From the NCBI RefSeq assembly GCF_015644585.1, contig NZ_JADOBI010000002.1:620001-684000 (forward strand): DNA of 64,000 nt. The letters are read 5' to 3'. The notes below the pieces were generated by a model. That model was not told the DNA's origin. It ran no database searches and saw only the letters and a list, made by a program, of their open reading frames with translations. Origin of the DNA: Rahnella laticis. GTDB lineage: Bacteria; Pseudomonadota; Gammaproteobacteria; Enterobacterales; Enterobacteriaceae. This document shows, piece by piece, positions 54,566-63,072 of this stretch. Within the stretch, counting starts at the first letter, position 1; each line of letters starts with the position of its first letter. The translations under genes and the position numbers were made by a program.

Positions 54566-55556
54566 TTTCCCTCCCGGATATCACCGGACTGAGAACCCGC
54601 AAAGGGTGATGGCAGGCGGCGACGTGGCTGCGGGCAAACGCAGCGGTCTGCATCGCGGGCTGAAGGTCATGGCACTGCGCCGTGGCGTGTGAACAACGCG
54701 GATGAAAACGGCAGCCGGTCGGGAAACGCGCCGCAACCGGTGGCTGGCCGGGCAACGTGATCAGCCGCCCCGCGCCGCCTTCGCTGGCGGGCTGGCAGTC
54801 AATCAGGCCGCGGGTATAAGGATGCAGCGCCTGCGCCAGTACGTGGCGTTTTTCGCCGGTTTCACACAAGCGACCGCCGTACATCACCGCGATGCGGTCG
54901 CAGGTTTGTGCTACCACGCCGAGATCGTGAGTAATGAGAATAATGGCGATACCCAGCCTGTCGCGCAGATCGCAAAGCAGCCGTAAAATCTGCATTTGTA
55001 CGGTGACGTCCAGCGCCGTAGTCGGTTCGTCGGCAATCAGAATTTTTGGCTCGCAGGCCAGCGCCACGGCGATCATCGCGCGCTGACGCATACCACCGGA
55101 AAACTCATGGGGATAGTTGTCCACGCGACGCTGCGGATCGGGAATGCCCACCTGCCGCAGCCACTCCACGGCCTGACGCTGTGCCTCACGGCTGCTCGCC
55201 CCAAAATGCAGGCGGCGGCTTTCTGCAATCTGCTGCCCGATGGTCATCACCGGGTTCAGATGGCTGGCCGGGTTCTGGAAAATCATGCCAATTTCCCGCC
55301 CGCGAATGGCCGTCATGCGTTTATCGCTGAGCGTCAGTAAATCGGTGTCATTCAGGCGGATTTCTCCGGCGCGGATGTTCAGCCCTTCGCCCGGCAACAG
55401 GCGCATCATCGCACGGCAGCTCAGCGTTTTTCCGGAGCCACTTTCACCCACCAGACCGAGAATTTCACCGGCACTGAGCGTAAGGGAAAGCTTATCCACC
55501 AGCGCCACGCCCTGCCGGTCTTCAATGGTTAAACCGCGAACCTGCAACAGCGTCAT
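54549..55556 (-). CDS. Peptide ABC transporter ATPase (DppD/OppD type)
   Basis: 335 residues from ATG 55556, which overlaps the permease stop (ATGA) and has GGGGGAG upstream. Walker A GESGSGKTL, signature EFSGGMRQRAMIAVAL, Walker B ILIADEPTTALDV and the Cys-rich tail GCRFHPRCSHATAQC are all present. It pairs with the following ATPase to drive peptide uptake. Confidence 0.93.
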   Translation of the reverse strand: MTLLQVRGLTIEDRQGVALVDKLSLTLSAGEILGLVGESGSGKTLSCRAMMRLLPGEGLNIRAGEIRLNDTDLLTLSDKRMTAIRGREIGMIFQNPASHLNPVMTIGQQIAESRRLHFGASSREAQRQAVEWLRQVGIPDPQRRVDNYPHEFSGGMRQRAMIAVALACEPKILIADEPTTALDVTVQMQILRLLCDLRDRLGIAIILITHDLGVVAQTCDRIAVMYGGRLCETGEKRHVLAQALHPYTRGLIDCQPASEGGAGRLITLPGQPPVAARFPTGCRFHPRCSHATAQCHDLQPAMQTAAFARSHVAACHHPLRVLSPVISGRENESTF

Positions 55557-56413
55557 GGGCGCTCCCCCAGTTTGTCGCCTAAACCGTCGGCCAGCAGGCT
55601 GAAACTCATCGCCAGCATCACAATCGCCAGGCCCGGAAACGTGGTTATCCACCAGGCGGTGGTGATAAAACTTTGCCCTTCAGCGACCATCACGCCCCAT
55701 TCGGCCAGCGGGGGCTGAACGCCTAAGCCGAGGTAGCTCACCGACGCGCCGCTAAGCAAAACCAGAACGCAATCGGACATCGAAAACACCAGCGAACTGG
55801 TCAGCGCGTTGGGTAAAAGATGCAAAAGCAAAATGCGCGGATGGCTGTAACCCAGGCTGCGCGCGGCCAGAATAAAATCCCGGTGTTTAAGCGTCAGCAC
55901 CTGCGAGCGTACCAGCCGGGCGTAAGACACCCAGCCGACCATCGCCATCGCGATATAAAAACTGCTCAACCCCGGCCCGAGAATGGCGATGATCGAGAGC
56001 ATCAGCACCAGAAATGGAAACGCCAGCACCACATCGATAACGCGCATGAAAAACGTATCCACCGCACCGCCGAGGTACCCGGAAAACGCACCAATCAACG
56101 TGCCAAAGGTGAACGGAAAGATGACGCCGATAATGCAGATTTGCAGATCAATCCGCGCGCCCCACATCACGCGGGAAAGAATGTCGCGGCCAAAATTATC
56201 AGTGCCAAACGGGTGCGCAAAAGTTGGCGGCGACAGCGTCACAGAAGCATCCTGCGCAATCGGGCCGAACGGGGCAATCCACGGGGAAAACAGCGCAATC
56301 AGCACCCACGCGCTCAGCATCAGAATACCCAGCCGCAGCGCCTGCTGACGCGGCAACCAACGCAGGTGAAAGCTGCCCAACCGCTGCGTGGCTATTTTTT
56401 CGGTCATGCTCAT
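55553..56413 (-). CDS. Peptide ABC transporter permease (DppC type)
   Basis: 286-residue inner-membrane permease with an N-terminal helix and five to six further helices. The HPFGTDNFGRDILSRVMWGARIDLQI block and the EAA loop region (AARSLGYSHPRILLLHLLPN) are characteristic of DppC/OppC. It overlaps the upstream permease gene by four bases. Confidence 0.92.
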   Translation of the reverse strand: MSMTEKIATQRLGSFHLRWLPRQQALRLGILMLSAWVLIALFSPWIAPFGPIAQDASVTLSPPTFAHPFGTDNFGRDILSRVMWGARIDLQICIIGVIFPFTFGTLIGAFSGYLGGAVDTFFMRVIDVVLAFPFLVLMLSIIAILGPGLSSFYIAMAMVGWVSYARLVRSQVLTLKHRDFILAARSLGYSHPRILLLHLLPNALTSSLVFSMSDCVLVLLSGASVSYLGLGVQPPLAEWGVMVAEGQSFITTAWWITTFPGLAIVMLAMSFSLLADGLGDKLGERP

Positions 56414-57348
56414 AGCTTTACCCTCGGATCTAACGCCACCGTCAGCAAATCAGCCACCAGATTGACGGCCACCGTCGCCAGCGCAAACACCAAAACCACG
56501 CCCTGCACCACCATGTAATCGCGGCTGATAATGGCTTTAACCAGCAACTGTCCCATGCCTGGAATGGCAAAAACGCTTTCAATCACCACCGTGCTGCCAA
56601 TCAGCCAGCCGATATTTACCGCCAGCAGATTGACCGTCGGCACCAGCGAGTTGGGCATGACGTGCCGCCAGAAAATCCGGTTCTCGTTCTGCCCGCGCGC
56701 CCTGGCTGCGGTAACGTAATCGTTCTGCAATTCCATCAATAAACTGGCGCGCAGGTTGCGGGTCAGCACCGCCGACAACGCCAGCGCCACGGTCAGACAA
56801 GGCAAAAACAAATGATGTAAACGCTCGCCGAAATCGCTGCCGTAGCCCGACACCGGAAACCAGCCGAGCGACAGGCTGAACAGCAAAATCATCATGATCG
56901 CCAGCCAGAACGCCGGTAATCCGAGGCCGACGGTAGAAAGCAGGCGGATCATCTGATCTGCCAGCCGCCCGCGGTTTCGCGCCGCCGTTGCCGCCAGTGG
57001 CACGGTAAACAGCATCGCCAGCATCACGCTGCCCAGCACCAGATACAGCGTCGGTTCGATGCGCGACATGATCAGTTTCAGCGTATCCACGCGGTAAATC
57101 AGCGACTTTCCCATTTCGCCGTGCAACAGGTTGCGCAAGAAGTAGAGATATTGCTGCCAGACCGGCAGATCCAGTCCGTACTGCGCACGAATCCGGGCGA
57201 TGGCTTCCGGCGTGCTGCGTACGCCCAGCAGGATCCTCGCCGGATCGCCGGGAATGGCGCGCACCATGACAAACGTCAGGATGCTGATCCCCAGCAAAAC
57301 CGGCAGCAGTTGCAGCGGGCGCCAGAGCAAAAATCGGTAACGGTGCAT
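56410..57348 (-). CDS. Peptide ABC transporter permease (DppB type)
   Basis: 312-residue inner-membrane permease, first gene of the transporter operon. The N-terminus (LLWRPLQLLPVLLGISILTFVMVRAIPGDPARILLG) and the EAA loop (TAARARGQNENRIFWRHVMPNSLVP) identify the DppB/OppB family. It reads away from the LuxR solo, and the shared 228-bp region between them carries a motif also present before pip. Confidence 0.92.
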   Translation of the reverse strand: MHRYRFLLWRPLQLLPVLLGISILTFVMVRAIPGDPARILLGVRSTPEAIARIRAQYGLDLPVWQQYLYFLRNLLHGEMGKSLIYRVDTLKLIMSRIEPTLYLVLGSVMLAMLFTVPLAATAARNRGRLADQMIRLLSTVGLGLPAFWLAIMMILLFSLSLGWFPVSGYGSDFGERLHHLFLPCLTVALALSAVLTRNLRASLLMELQNDYVTAARARGQNENRIFWRHVMPNSLVPTVNLLAVNIGWLIGSTVVIESVFAIPGMGQLLVKAIISRDYMVVQGVVLVFALATVAVNLVADLLTVALDPRVKL

Positions 57349-57576
57349 GGCAATCCTCTTAATGACTGTTTTTGGTGCAGAGCAGGCGTCATTCCCCCTG
57401 TGGCTCTACGTTAGCCTCAGCAAAACCTCACCGGTAGTTAGCAAAAATACTAGGTTTGTCCCGTCGGCGATTTGGCACTGCGATTGCATAACTTTTTCTT
57501 AACAACCGGTCAGCAGCAAAATCGGTGCCCGATCAGCACATTCATGGCGGAAAGAGCAACTTGCGGAGATGAATTC
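57349..57576. promoter_or_regulatory. Divergent control region between the ABC operon and luxR solo
   Basis: 228 bp without a gene, holding both divergent promoters. The motif TAGTTAGCAAAAATACTAGG at 57435-57454 lies 87 bp from dppB and 123 bp from luxR. On the minus strand it matches, at 14 of 20 positions, a sequence in front of pip. Confidence 0.7.
57435..57454 (-). promoter_or_regulatory. Candidate LuxR-solo binding motif, copy 1
   Basis: Minus strand CCTAGTATTTTTGCTAACTA. It contains the imperfect dyad TAGT-N10-ACTA and matches copy 2 at 58344-58363 in 14 of 20 positions (CCTA..-TTTTT-CTA-CT). Confidence 0.45.
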
Positions 57577-58332
57577 ATGAAACTCGCGGTGAAAGAAAGT
57601 GCAGCGCCATTACGGGAAACCACCGTGGACGGCGCGTTTAACCAGCTCTTTGCGCAGACGTCGCGTCTGGGGTTCGACGCCCTGATCTACGATTACACGC
57701 CGGTACCGCGATCGCTGGAAGGCGAGCTGATCACGCCCTCTTTGCTGCGGATGTGTAACGTGCCGGGCGACATGCAAAAGCTGTGGCTGGAAAGTGGCTA
57801 CTATCAGGTGGATCCGGTGCAGCATTACGCGCTGGAAAGCTGCGCGCCGTTTGTGTGGTCCTATCAGCGGCCGGACAACACGTCCCTGCAAAACCGTCTG
57901 AGCGACCTCAACAAACCGGTCACGCATTACATGTGTGATAACAATATGCCGTGCGGCGCGACCGTCCCCCTGCATTTGCCGAACGGCGGGTTTGTCACCG
58001 TGACCGGCATACACACCAGCGCGGGGCATGAACTGGATATTCACGATGTGCTGGCGGAGCTGAGCCTGCTGGCGCTGACGTTTCAGGAGTGCGTCTTTCC
58101 GCTGTTCGACGCCAGCGTGCTGACCTGCAAACATGTGCGGCTGAGCAAGCGCGAGCGCGAATGTCTGGCCTGGGCGGCGGAGGGGTTAACGGCCAAAGAG
58201 ATCGCCCGCAAACTTAACCGCTCGGTGGCCACCGTCACGCTGCACCTCAACACTGCTGGCCGTAAACTGGGGGCCAGCAACCGCGTCCAGGCGGTGGTTC
58301 GCGCGCTGCATTACCGCCTGCTGGACAGCTGA
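57577..58332 (+). CDS. pipR: LuxR solo of the plant-responsive PipR/OryR type
   Basis: 251-residue quorum-sensing-type regulator with an N-terminal autoinducer-binding domain (about 20-165) and a C-terminal LuxR HTH (LSKRERECLAWAAEGLTAKEIARKLNRSVATVTLHL). Counting back from the invariant Asp-Pro (D79-P80, TraR D70-P71), the positions of TraR Trp57 and Tyr61 are Met66 and Trp70, while TraR Trp85 is kept as Trp94. Those two changes define the plant-associated LuxR solos OryR, PsoR, XccR and PipR, which respond to plant compounds rather than AHLs. There is no luxI in the window. ATG 57577 follows GGAG. It is flanked by a peptide ABC operon and pip, as in the pip/aap locus of Pseudomonas. Confidence 0.88.
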   Translation: MKLAVKESAAPLRETTVDGAFNQLFAQTSRLGFDALIYDYTPVPRSLEGELITPSLLRMCNVPGDMQKLWLESGYYQVDPVQHYALESCAPFVWSYQRPDNTSLQNRLSDLNKPVTHYMCDNNMPCGATVPLHLPNGGFVTVTGIHTSAGHELDIHDVLAELSLLALTFQECVFPLFDASVLTCKHVRLSKRERECLAWAAEGLTAKEIARKLNRSVATVTLHLNTAGRKLGASNRVQAVVRALHYRLLDS

Positions 58333-58343
58333 CCGCCCGATTT

Positions 58344-58363
58344 CCTATCTTTTTTACTAGCTG
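58344..58363 (+). promoter_or_regulatory. Candidate LuxR-solo binding motif, copy 2
   Basis: CCTATCTTTTTTACTAGCTG, 58 bp upstream of pip. It is the partner of the motif at 57435-57454. Confidence 0.45.
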
Positions 58364-58420
58364 TTCAGCACCGCCCCGATGTTTACCCTGAGAAGATTAT
58401 TCACCGACAGGGGAAACAAA

Positions 58421-59311
58421 ATGGTCAACATCACTGAAGGCTACGCGCCGCTTCAGGAATACCAGACCTGGTACCGCATCAGCGGCGATCTCAGCAGCGG
58501 TAAGACTCCGCTGGTGATCGCCCACGGCGGACCGGGCTGCACGCACGATTACGTGGACGCCTTTCGCGACATCGCCGAAACGGGTCGCGCGGTCATTCAT
58601 TACGATCAGGTAGGCAATGGTCGTTCGACGCATCTTCCCGATAAACCGGCCGGTTTCTGGCAACCGTCGCTGTTTCTGGCAGAGCTGGACAATCTCCTGC
58701 GCCATCTCGGCATCGAAGAAAACTACGCCCTGCTCGGGCAATCCTGGGGCGGAATGTTAGGTGCCGAACACGCCGTTACGCAGCCCCCCGGCCTGAAGGC
58801 ACTGATCATCGCCAACTCACCGGCCTCGATGGAACTCTGGCTGCAAGCCGCCGCCCGCCTGCGCAGCGAACTTCCTGCCGGTGTGCAGGAAACCCTGCTC
58901 GCCCACGAACAGGCCGGAACGATCGACAGCAAAGAATACAAAGCCGCCTCGCAGGTTTTCTACGCGCGCCACGTTTGCCGTCTCGACCCGTGGCCGGAAG
59001 AGGTAAAACGCACCTTCTCCGCGATGGACGCCGATCCGACGGTTTATCACGCCATGAACGGCCCGACCGAATTTCACGTCATCGGCAGCATGAAAGACTG
59101 GACGATCATCGACCGTCTGCCGGCGATCAACGTACCAGTCTTGCTGATTTCCGGCCGCTACGACGAAGCCGCCCCCGAAGTGGTTCAGCCCTTTGCCGAC
59201 ATGATCAAAGACGTCCGGTGGGTGATTTTTGAGAATTCGAGCCACATGCCGCATGTGGAAGAACGGGGAGCGTGTATGGAATGCATTCAGGAGTTTCTGG
59301 AAGGGGTTTGA
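58421..59311 (+). CDS. pip: Proline iminopeptidase
   Basis: 296-residue alpha/beta-hydrolase that removes N-terminal proline from peptides. The oxyanion motif HGGPGC (GGPG at 36-39), nucleophile GQSWGG (Ser108), an Asp in [10 protein letters not shown] and a His in [10 protein letters not shown] complete the catalytic set. The ATG at 58421 follows AGGGGAA; an in-frame ATG at 58379 is less likely. pip genes beside LuxR solos are a hallmark of plant-responsive regulators, which activate them. Lacking a signal peptide, it probably acts in the cytoplasm on imported peptides. Confidence 0.92.
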   Translation: MVNITEGYAPLQEYQTWYRISGDLSSGKTPLVIAHGGPGCTHDYVDAFRDIAETGRAVIHYDQVGNGRSTHLPDKPAGFWQPSLFLAELDNLLRHLGIEENYALLGQSWGGMLGAEHAVTQPPGLKALIIANSPASMELWLQAAARLRSELPAGVQETLLAHEQAGTIDSKEYKAASQVFYARHVCRLDPWPEEVKRTFSAMDADPTVYHAMNGPTEFHVIGSMKDWTIIDRLPAINVPVLLISGRYDEAAPEVVQPFADMIKDVRWVIFENSSHMPHVEERGACMECIQEFLEGV

Positions 59312-59325
59312 TTTGGCTTTGGGTT

Positions 59326-59428
59326 GCCGCCCAAACAGCTTTGAAGCAGCAGCTTGGTGTAAATTTCGGTTTTTCAATTGCAGTGATCACTCAAGGTCAA
59401 GACCTTGGGCTCGCCGCCCAAACTGGCC
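59326..59428. repeat. Left arm of a large imperfect inverted repeat
   Basis: CCGCCCAAACAGCTTTG...AAATTTCGGTTTTTCAATTG...GATCACTCA (59328-59394) is the imperfect reverse complement of 60029-60095. A second block here, CCTTGGGCTCGCCGCCCAAACT (59403-59424), also matches the right arm in inverse orientation. Confidence 0.85.
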
Positions 59429-60028
59429 CAAAGGGCGCGTTAACGCGCGCGCCCTCTGGACACCCGCGCTTTTTAACTGCGCGCTGCCGCTAGTAAAGTA
59501 TGTTTCAGCAACTCCGGCTATTGCCGCAAACGCCGCCGCTGCGCGGTTCTCTCGCCTCGGGTTCGAACCTGCTCGAAAAAAAGACTCTCGCTGTTTCTCA
59601 CCACTCACTCGACGTCGTTTTGAAAGCGGCCAAGGACTATGTAATTCGGAAGATTTATGCAGGCTGATTTTGAATTTCTCCTTCCCCTCTCACGAGGGGA
59701 AGGTCGGGATGGGGTGTTGGTTTTAGCGGCTCAGTTGCCTGCTAAACCCCCTCCCGGCCTCCCCCTTCGCAGGGGGAGGAGCAAACCAATCCATTGTTAT
59801 ATCGTGAAGAAGCCTCCAGCCGCTTTCAGAAAGCTTGCTGAATGAGTGTTTCGAGACCAAAAGGCTCGAAGACCGAAATGAAGGTACCGCGCAGCGGCAA
59901 GTTTTCGCGGCAATAGCTGCGGTACCTGAAACATAGCCAGCGAGCGATAGCGCGGGTTGTAAAAAGACGCGGAGATTCCAAAGAGGCCCCGTCCTGGGCC
60001 TCTTTGGTCGGTTTCGGCGCGAGCCGCT
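59429..60028. other. Non-coding interior of the repeat complex
   Basis: No convincing gene; the open frames here are in biased, hairpin-rich sequence. Two G/C-rich hairpins are clear: CCTTCCCCTC-TCAC-GAGGGGAAGG (59680-59703) and CCTCCCCCT-TCGC-AGGGGGAGG (59758-59779). They have the look of REP-type intergenic elements. A further hairpin, AAAGAGGCCC...GGGCCTCTTT (near 59978-60005), resembles a terminator. Confidence 0.7.
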
Positions 60029-60111
60029 GAGCGATCACTGCAAGTGAAAAACCGAAATTTACGCCAAGCTGCCGTTTGAGAGCAGTTTGGGCGGCGAGCC
60101 CAAGGTGTTGA
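60029..60111. repeat. Right arm of the large imperfect inverted repeat
   Basis: GCGATCACTGCAAGTGAAAAACCGAAATTTACGCC...CAGTTTGGGCGGCGAGCCCAAGGTG, the inverted partner of 59326-59428, about 600 bp away. It ends 24 bp before the msrA stop. Confidence 0.85.
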
Positions 60112-60134
60112 CTTTAAAGCCAGAGCGTCAAGCT

Positions 60135-60872
60135 CTACTTTGTCACCAGAACCGGTTTCTCCCGGTAATCCCCCGGAAAAACTTTCTCTAAATCTTTAAT
60201 CTTCGGCAGATCGTTCACCACAATGTACGGATAGTCCGGATTATCATTCAGGAAGTTCTGGTGATAAGCCTCCGCCGGATAGAAATGCGCATTGCTTTCC
60301 ACCTTCGTCACCAGCGGATCGCTGTAGCTTTTGCTGGTGTTCAGTTGCGCGATATACGCTGTCGCCACTTCCGCCTGCGCCGCATTCATCGGGAACACTG
60401 CCGAGCGGTACTGGCTGCCGGTGTCCGGCCCCTGCCGGTTCAGTTCGGTCGGGTTATGCCCCACGGAGAAGAAGATGTGCAGCAGTTCGCCGTAGGTGAT
60501 TTGCGTCGGGTCAAACGTCACTTTGACCGATTCCGCATGCCCGGTATCGCCGCCGCTGACCTGCTCGTAGCTGGCGGTTTGCGCGTCGCCGCCCGCGTAT
60601 CCGGACACCGCGCTGGTCACGCCTTTCACATGCTGGAATACGCCCTGAATTCCCCAGAAGCAGCCACCGGCAAACACGGCCGTTTCACTGTGTGATGTGC
60701 CCGCCGGTTCGTCATGTGCCGGTGCGGGGATCACCACCGCCGTTTCCGCGCCGCCCCACGACCAGGCACTATTCTGAAAGACAAAGGCAGACGCCAGCAC
60801 CAGACCGGCGATCACGCTGATATTGCGTAACGACTTCACTCTTTTTTCGGATGTTTTCACAGTTGTTTTCAT
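60135..60872 (-). CDS. msrA: Exported peptide-methionine (S)-S-oxide reductase MsrA
   Basis: 245 residues. The catalytic motif is AGGCFWG with Cys71, and the domain continues with GYAGG and YRSAVFP. The N-terminal 40 residues (RNISVIAGLVLASAFVFQNSAWS) form a signal peptide or signal anchor, so the enzyme should act in the periplasm, unlike the usual cytoplasmic MsrA. It lies 16 bp downstream of msrB on the same strand, forming an envelope methionine-repair operon. Confidence 0.92.
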   Translation of the reverse strand: MKTTVKTSEKRVKSLRNISVIAGLVLASAFVFQNSAWSWGGAETAVVIPAPAHDEPAGTSHSETAVFAGGCFWGIQGVFQHVKGVTSAVSGYAGGDAQTASYEQVSGGDTGHAESVKVTFDPTQITYGELLHIFFSVGHNPTELNRQGPDTGSQYRSAVFPMNAAQAEVATAYIAQLNTSKSYSDPLVTKVESNAHFYPAEAYHQNFLNDNPDYPYIVVNDLPKIKDLEKVFPGDYREKPVLVTK

Positions 60873-60888
60873 AGCAGCCTCGCGGGAA

Positions 60889-61398
60889 TTAAACTTTTGG
60901 ACTGAACGTCATCGCCAGCCCGTTCATGCAATAACGCAGACCGGTGGGCTGCGGGCCGTCGTCAAATACGTGGCCAAGATGGCCGCCGCAGCGACGGCAA
61001 TGCACTTCGTCGCGAACCATACCCAGTGTCGTATCCCGGCTGGTCAGCGCCGCGTCAGGCAGCGGTTTCCAGAAACTCGGCCAGCCGGTGTGGCTGTCAA
61101 ATTTGGTCGCCGAAGAGAATAAAGGCAGCGCGCAACCCGCACAGGCAAACTGCCCTTCGCGATGCTCATTATTGAGCGGGCTGGAATAAGGGCGCTCAGT
61201 ACCGGCTTCACGCAAAACGTAATACTGTGCTTCGCTGAGGCGCTGGTGCCACTGCGCATCGGTCAGTTCAATTTCGAATGTTTCAGTTTTTGCCTGCGCA
61301 TCGGCCTTGCGGGTAAAGACCCCGGGGAAAAGCCCCATCACGGCAATCGCCGAAACGGCGGTGCTGCCTAAGAGGAAATTACGTCTGTTGATCATCAT
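60889..61398 (-). CDS. msrB: Tat-exported peptide-methionine (R)-S-oxide reductase MsrB
   Basis: 169 residues if translated from the ATG pair at 61398/61395. The N-terminus INRRNFLLGSTAVSAIAVMGLFPG is a twin-arginine signal, so the folded, metal-loaded enzyme would be exported. The MsrB domain has two CxxC zinc pairs (CAGC, CRRC), the HLGHVFDDG motif and the catalytic Cys in RYCMNG. An in-frame start at 61476 would bury the Tat motif and is rejected. It precedes msrA in the same operon. Confidence 0.9.
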   Translation of the reverse strand: MMINRRNFLLGSTAVSAIAVMGLFPGVFTRKADAQAKTETFEIELTDAQWHQRLSEAQYYVLREAGTERPYSSPLNNEHREGQFACAGCALPLFSSATKFDSHTGWPSFWKPLPDAALTSRDTTLGMVRDEVHCRRCGGHLGHVFDDGPQPTGLRYCMNGLAMTFSPKV

Positions 61399-61623
61399 CG
61401 TCACCGTTGCGGTAGTTGTCGATGGCATCAGATTACCGGCGGATGTCTTACCGAATCCTCCCGAAAAGTTAACCATTTTGTGATAACTGACGAATTTGAA
61501 TATTCTGGTATCAATTGATTTACATCTAAAACAGGCAGCAGAAACCCGTTGAAGAAGCGTTGATACCAGCCACCTATAATAATCTCCTGCGAATTATCCT
61601 AATACATTAATACCGGTAAAAAC

Positions 61624-62319
61624 ATGAACAGCAAAAAAGTCACGGCGTTAACCTTAGCTTTGGTGACTTATTTACCTCCTTTCTTTTGTCATGCTTCGCT
61701 TATTCTTAATGAAACCCGGGTGGTATATCCTGAATCGAAAACGCAGGAATCTGTAAAAGTCGATAACCCGACGCGAATTAATTTCCTGGCACAGGCCTGG
61801 ATTGAAAACGATCAAGGTCAGGAAGAAGGTCGTTTTGCTGTGTATCCGCCGCTGTCTAAAATCAGCGGAAATAATGCCAGTACGTTGCGCATTGAAAAAA
61901 TCGACGCCAGTAATCTTCCGTCAGACCGTGAAACGATGATGTGGCTGAACGTGAAGGAAATCCCGCAAAAAGCCAAAGAAAGCGGGCCGCAGCTGGTTGT
62001 CGCCTTCAAGACCCGCATCAAAATTTTCTACCGCCCGAAAGGGATAGACCCGGAACTTCATGACAGTTTTACCCAAATGACCTGGCGCGCGGAACCGGGA
62101 AAACTGATCGTCACCAACCCGACGCCTTACCATATTACCTTCGATAAAGTATGGGGTGGCCCGGTCAGTAACGACAAAAACAAACTATCCGCCAATATGG
62201 TTGAACCGTTTTCCACCCTGACAATTTCCGTTCCCGCCAGCGCCGTAGTCCATCAGGTGCATTACAATATTATCAATGATTTTGGCGGCGTATCAAAAAT
62301 ACAAAACATCTCTCTCTAG
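61624..62319 (+). CDS. Fimbrial periplasmic chaperone (PapD-like)
   Basis: 231 residues with a signal peptide (MNSKKVTALTLALVTYLPPFFCHA). The pili-assembly chaperone pattern is clear: LILNETRVVYPESKTQESVKVDNPTRINFLAQAWIENDQG, YPPLSKI, ETMMWLNVKEIP, and KTRIKIFYRPKGI. It would bind fimbrial subunits by donor-strand complementation and deliver them to the usher. It is the first gene of the operon. Confidence 0.93.
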   Translation: MNSKKVTALTLALVTYLPPFFCHASLILNETRVVYPESKTQESVKVDNPTRINFLAQAWIENDQGQEEGRFAVYPPLSKISGNNASTLRIEKIDASNLPSDRETMMWLNVKEIPQKAKESGPQLVVAFKTRIKIFYRPKGIDPELHDSFTQMTWRAEPGKLIVTNPTPYHITFDKVWGGPVSNDKNKLSANMVEPFSTLTISVPASAVVHQVHYNIINDFGGVSKIQNISL

Positions 62320-62408
62320 TATGTATTTTAATAAAATTTCCCACAGCGATTTAAACCCTCTCTGAAGGAAAGTGAGTCTCCACGCTTTAAATTTATAAAG
62401 GCAAGAAA

Positions 62409-62987
62409 ATGACGTTGAATAAAAATGTATTAGCAGGTGCTTTAGCCTTATCTTTATTACCGGTCGCCGGTATGGTCCACGCTGATGACGCCGCTTCTTC
62501 GGTTGAAATTCAGTTCAATGGTTCAGTGAAAGCCCCGACCTGTACCATCAATGACAGTGATACCGATCATTCCGTGAACCTGACGGAAATCAACCAGGCG
62601 AAAGTTGCCGCGCTCACCACCGGCCAGGCCACCGCGGAAAATCAGCAACGTTTTCACCTTTCTGTGAACTGCGCTGAAAAAGCCAGTGCAGATGATTTGA
62701 CCCTGACCATAGATGGTCATACCGATGGCTCAACGCCGAATATCCTGACCAACGCCAGCACCGATGCCGCCAGTGCAAAAGGCGTAGGCTTCGAGCTTTT
62801 CAGTGAGCAGGATCTGGCAACACCTCTTCAGGTGAATGGCGGCGTCGTGCCTTCTGCCGATTACATCGACCGCCTGAATCAGGGTAACGGAAGCATCAAC
62901 TTTGTGGTGGAATATGCGAAACAGGACGCCACAGTCAGCGCCGGTGCTCTGACGTCCAACGCAACTTTTGCGTTCACATATAAGTAA
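62409..62987 (+). CDS. Fimbrial major subunit
   Basis: 192 residues with a signal peptide ending near GMVHA-DD. An Ig-like pilin pattern follows (SVEIQFNGSVKAPTCTINDSD, two Cys forming the usual disulfide at PTC and VNC). The C-terminus (SNATFAFTYK) has the alternating hydrophobic pattern and penultimate Tyr used for chaperone binding. It lies 89 bp after the chaperone. Confidence 0.92.
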   Translation: MTLNKNVLAGALALSLLPVAGMVHADDAASSVEIQFNGSVKAPTCTINDSDTDHSVNLTEINQAKVAALTTGQATAENQQRFHLSVNCAEKASADDLTLTIDGHTDGSTPNILTNASTDAASAKGVGFELFSEQDLATPLQVNGGVVPSADYIDRLNQGNGSINFVVEYAKQDATVSAGALTSNATFAFTYK

Positions 62988-62999
62988 CGCATAGGGAAA

Positions 63000-63039
63000 T
63001 AACATCTGGCGTCATTCACCTCACGGGCGTCAGATGTTA
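63000..63039 (+). terminator. Stem-loop between fimbrial subunit and usher
   Basis: TAACATCTGGCG (63000-63011) and CGTCAGATGTTA (63028-63039) pair over 12 bases with one G-T wobble. No T run follows, so it is more likely an attenuator or mRNA-stabilising hairpin that keeps subunit mRNA above usher mRNA. Confidence 0.5.
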
Positions 63040-63072
63040 CCGGGCTTTACGGCTCGAATCCCGGCACCCATC

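Noticed and set aside
59229-59845. Several open frames in the pip-msrA interval
   Set aside because: They consist of inverted-repeat and hairpin sequence with no recognisable protein pattern.
61549-61580. Sigma-70 promoter before the fimbrial chaperone
   Set aside because: TATAAT at 61575-61580 is good, but no -35 element lies at 16-18 bp spacing; the nearest TTGAAG is 20 bp away.
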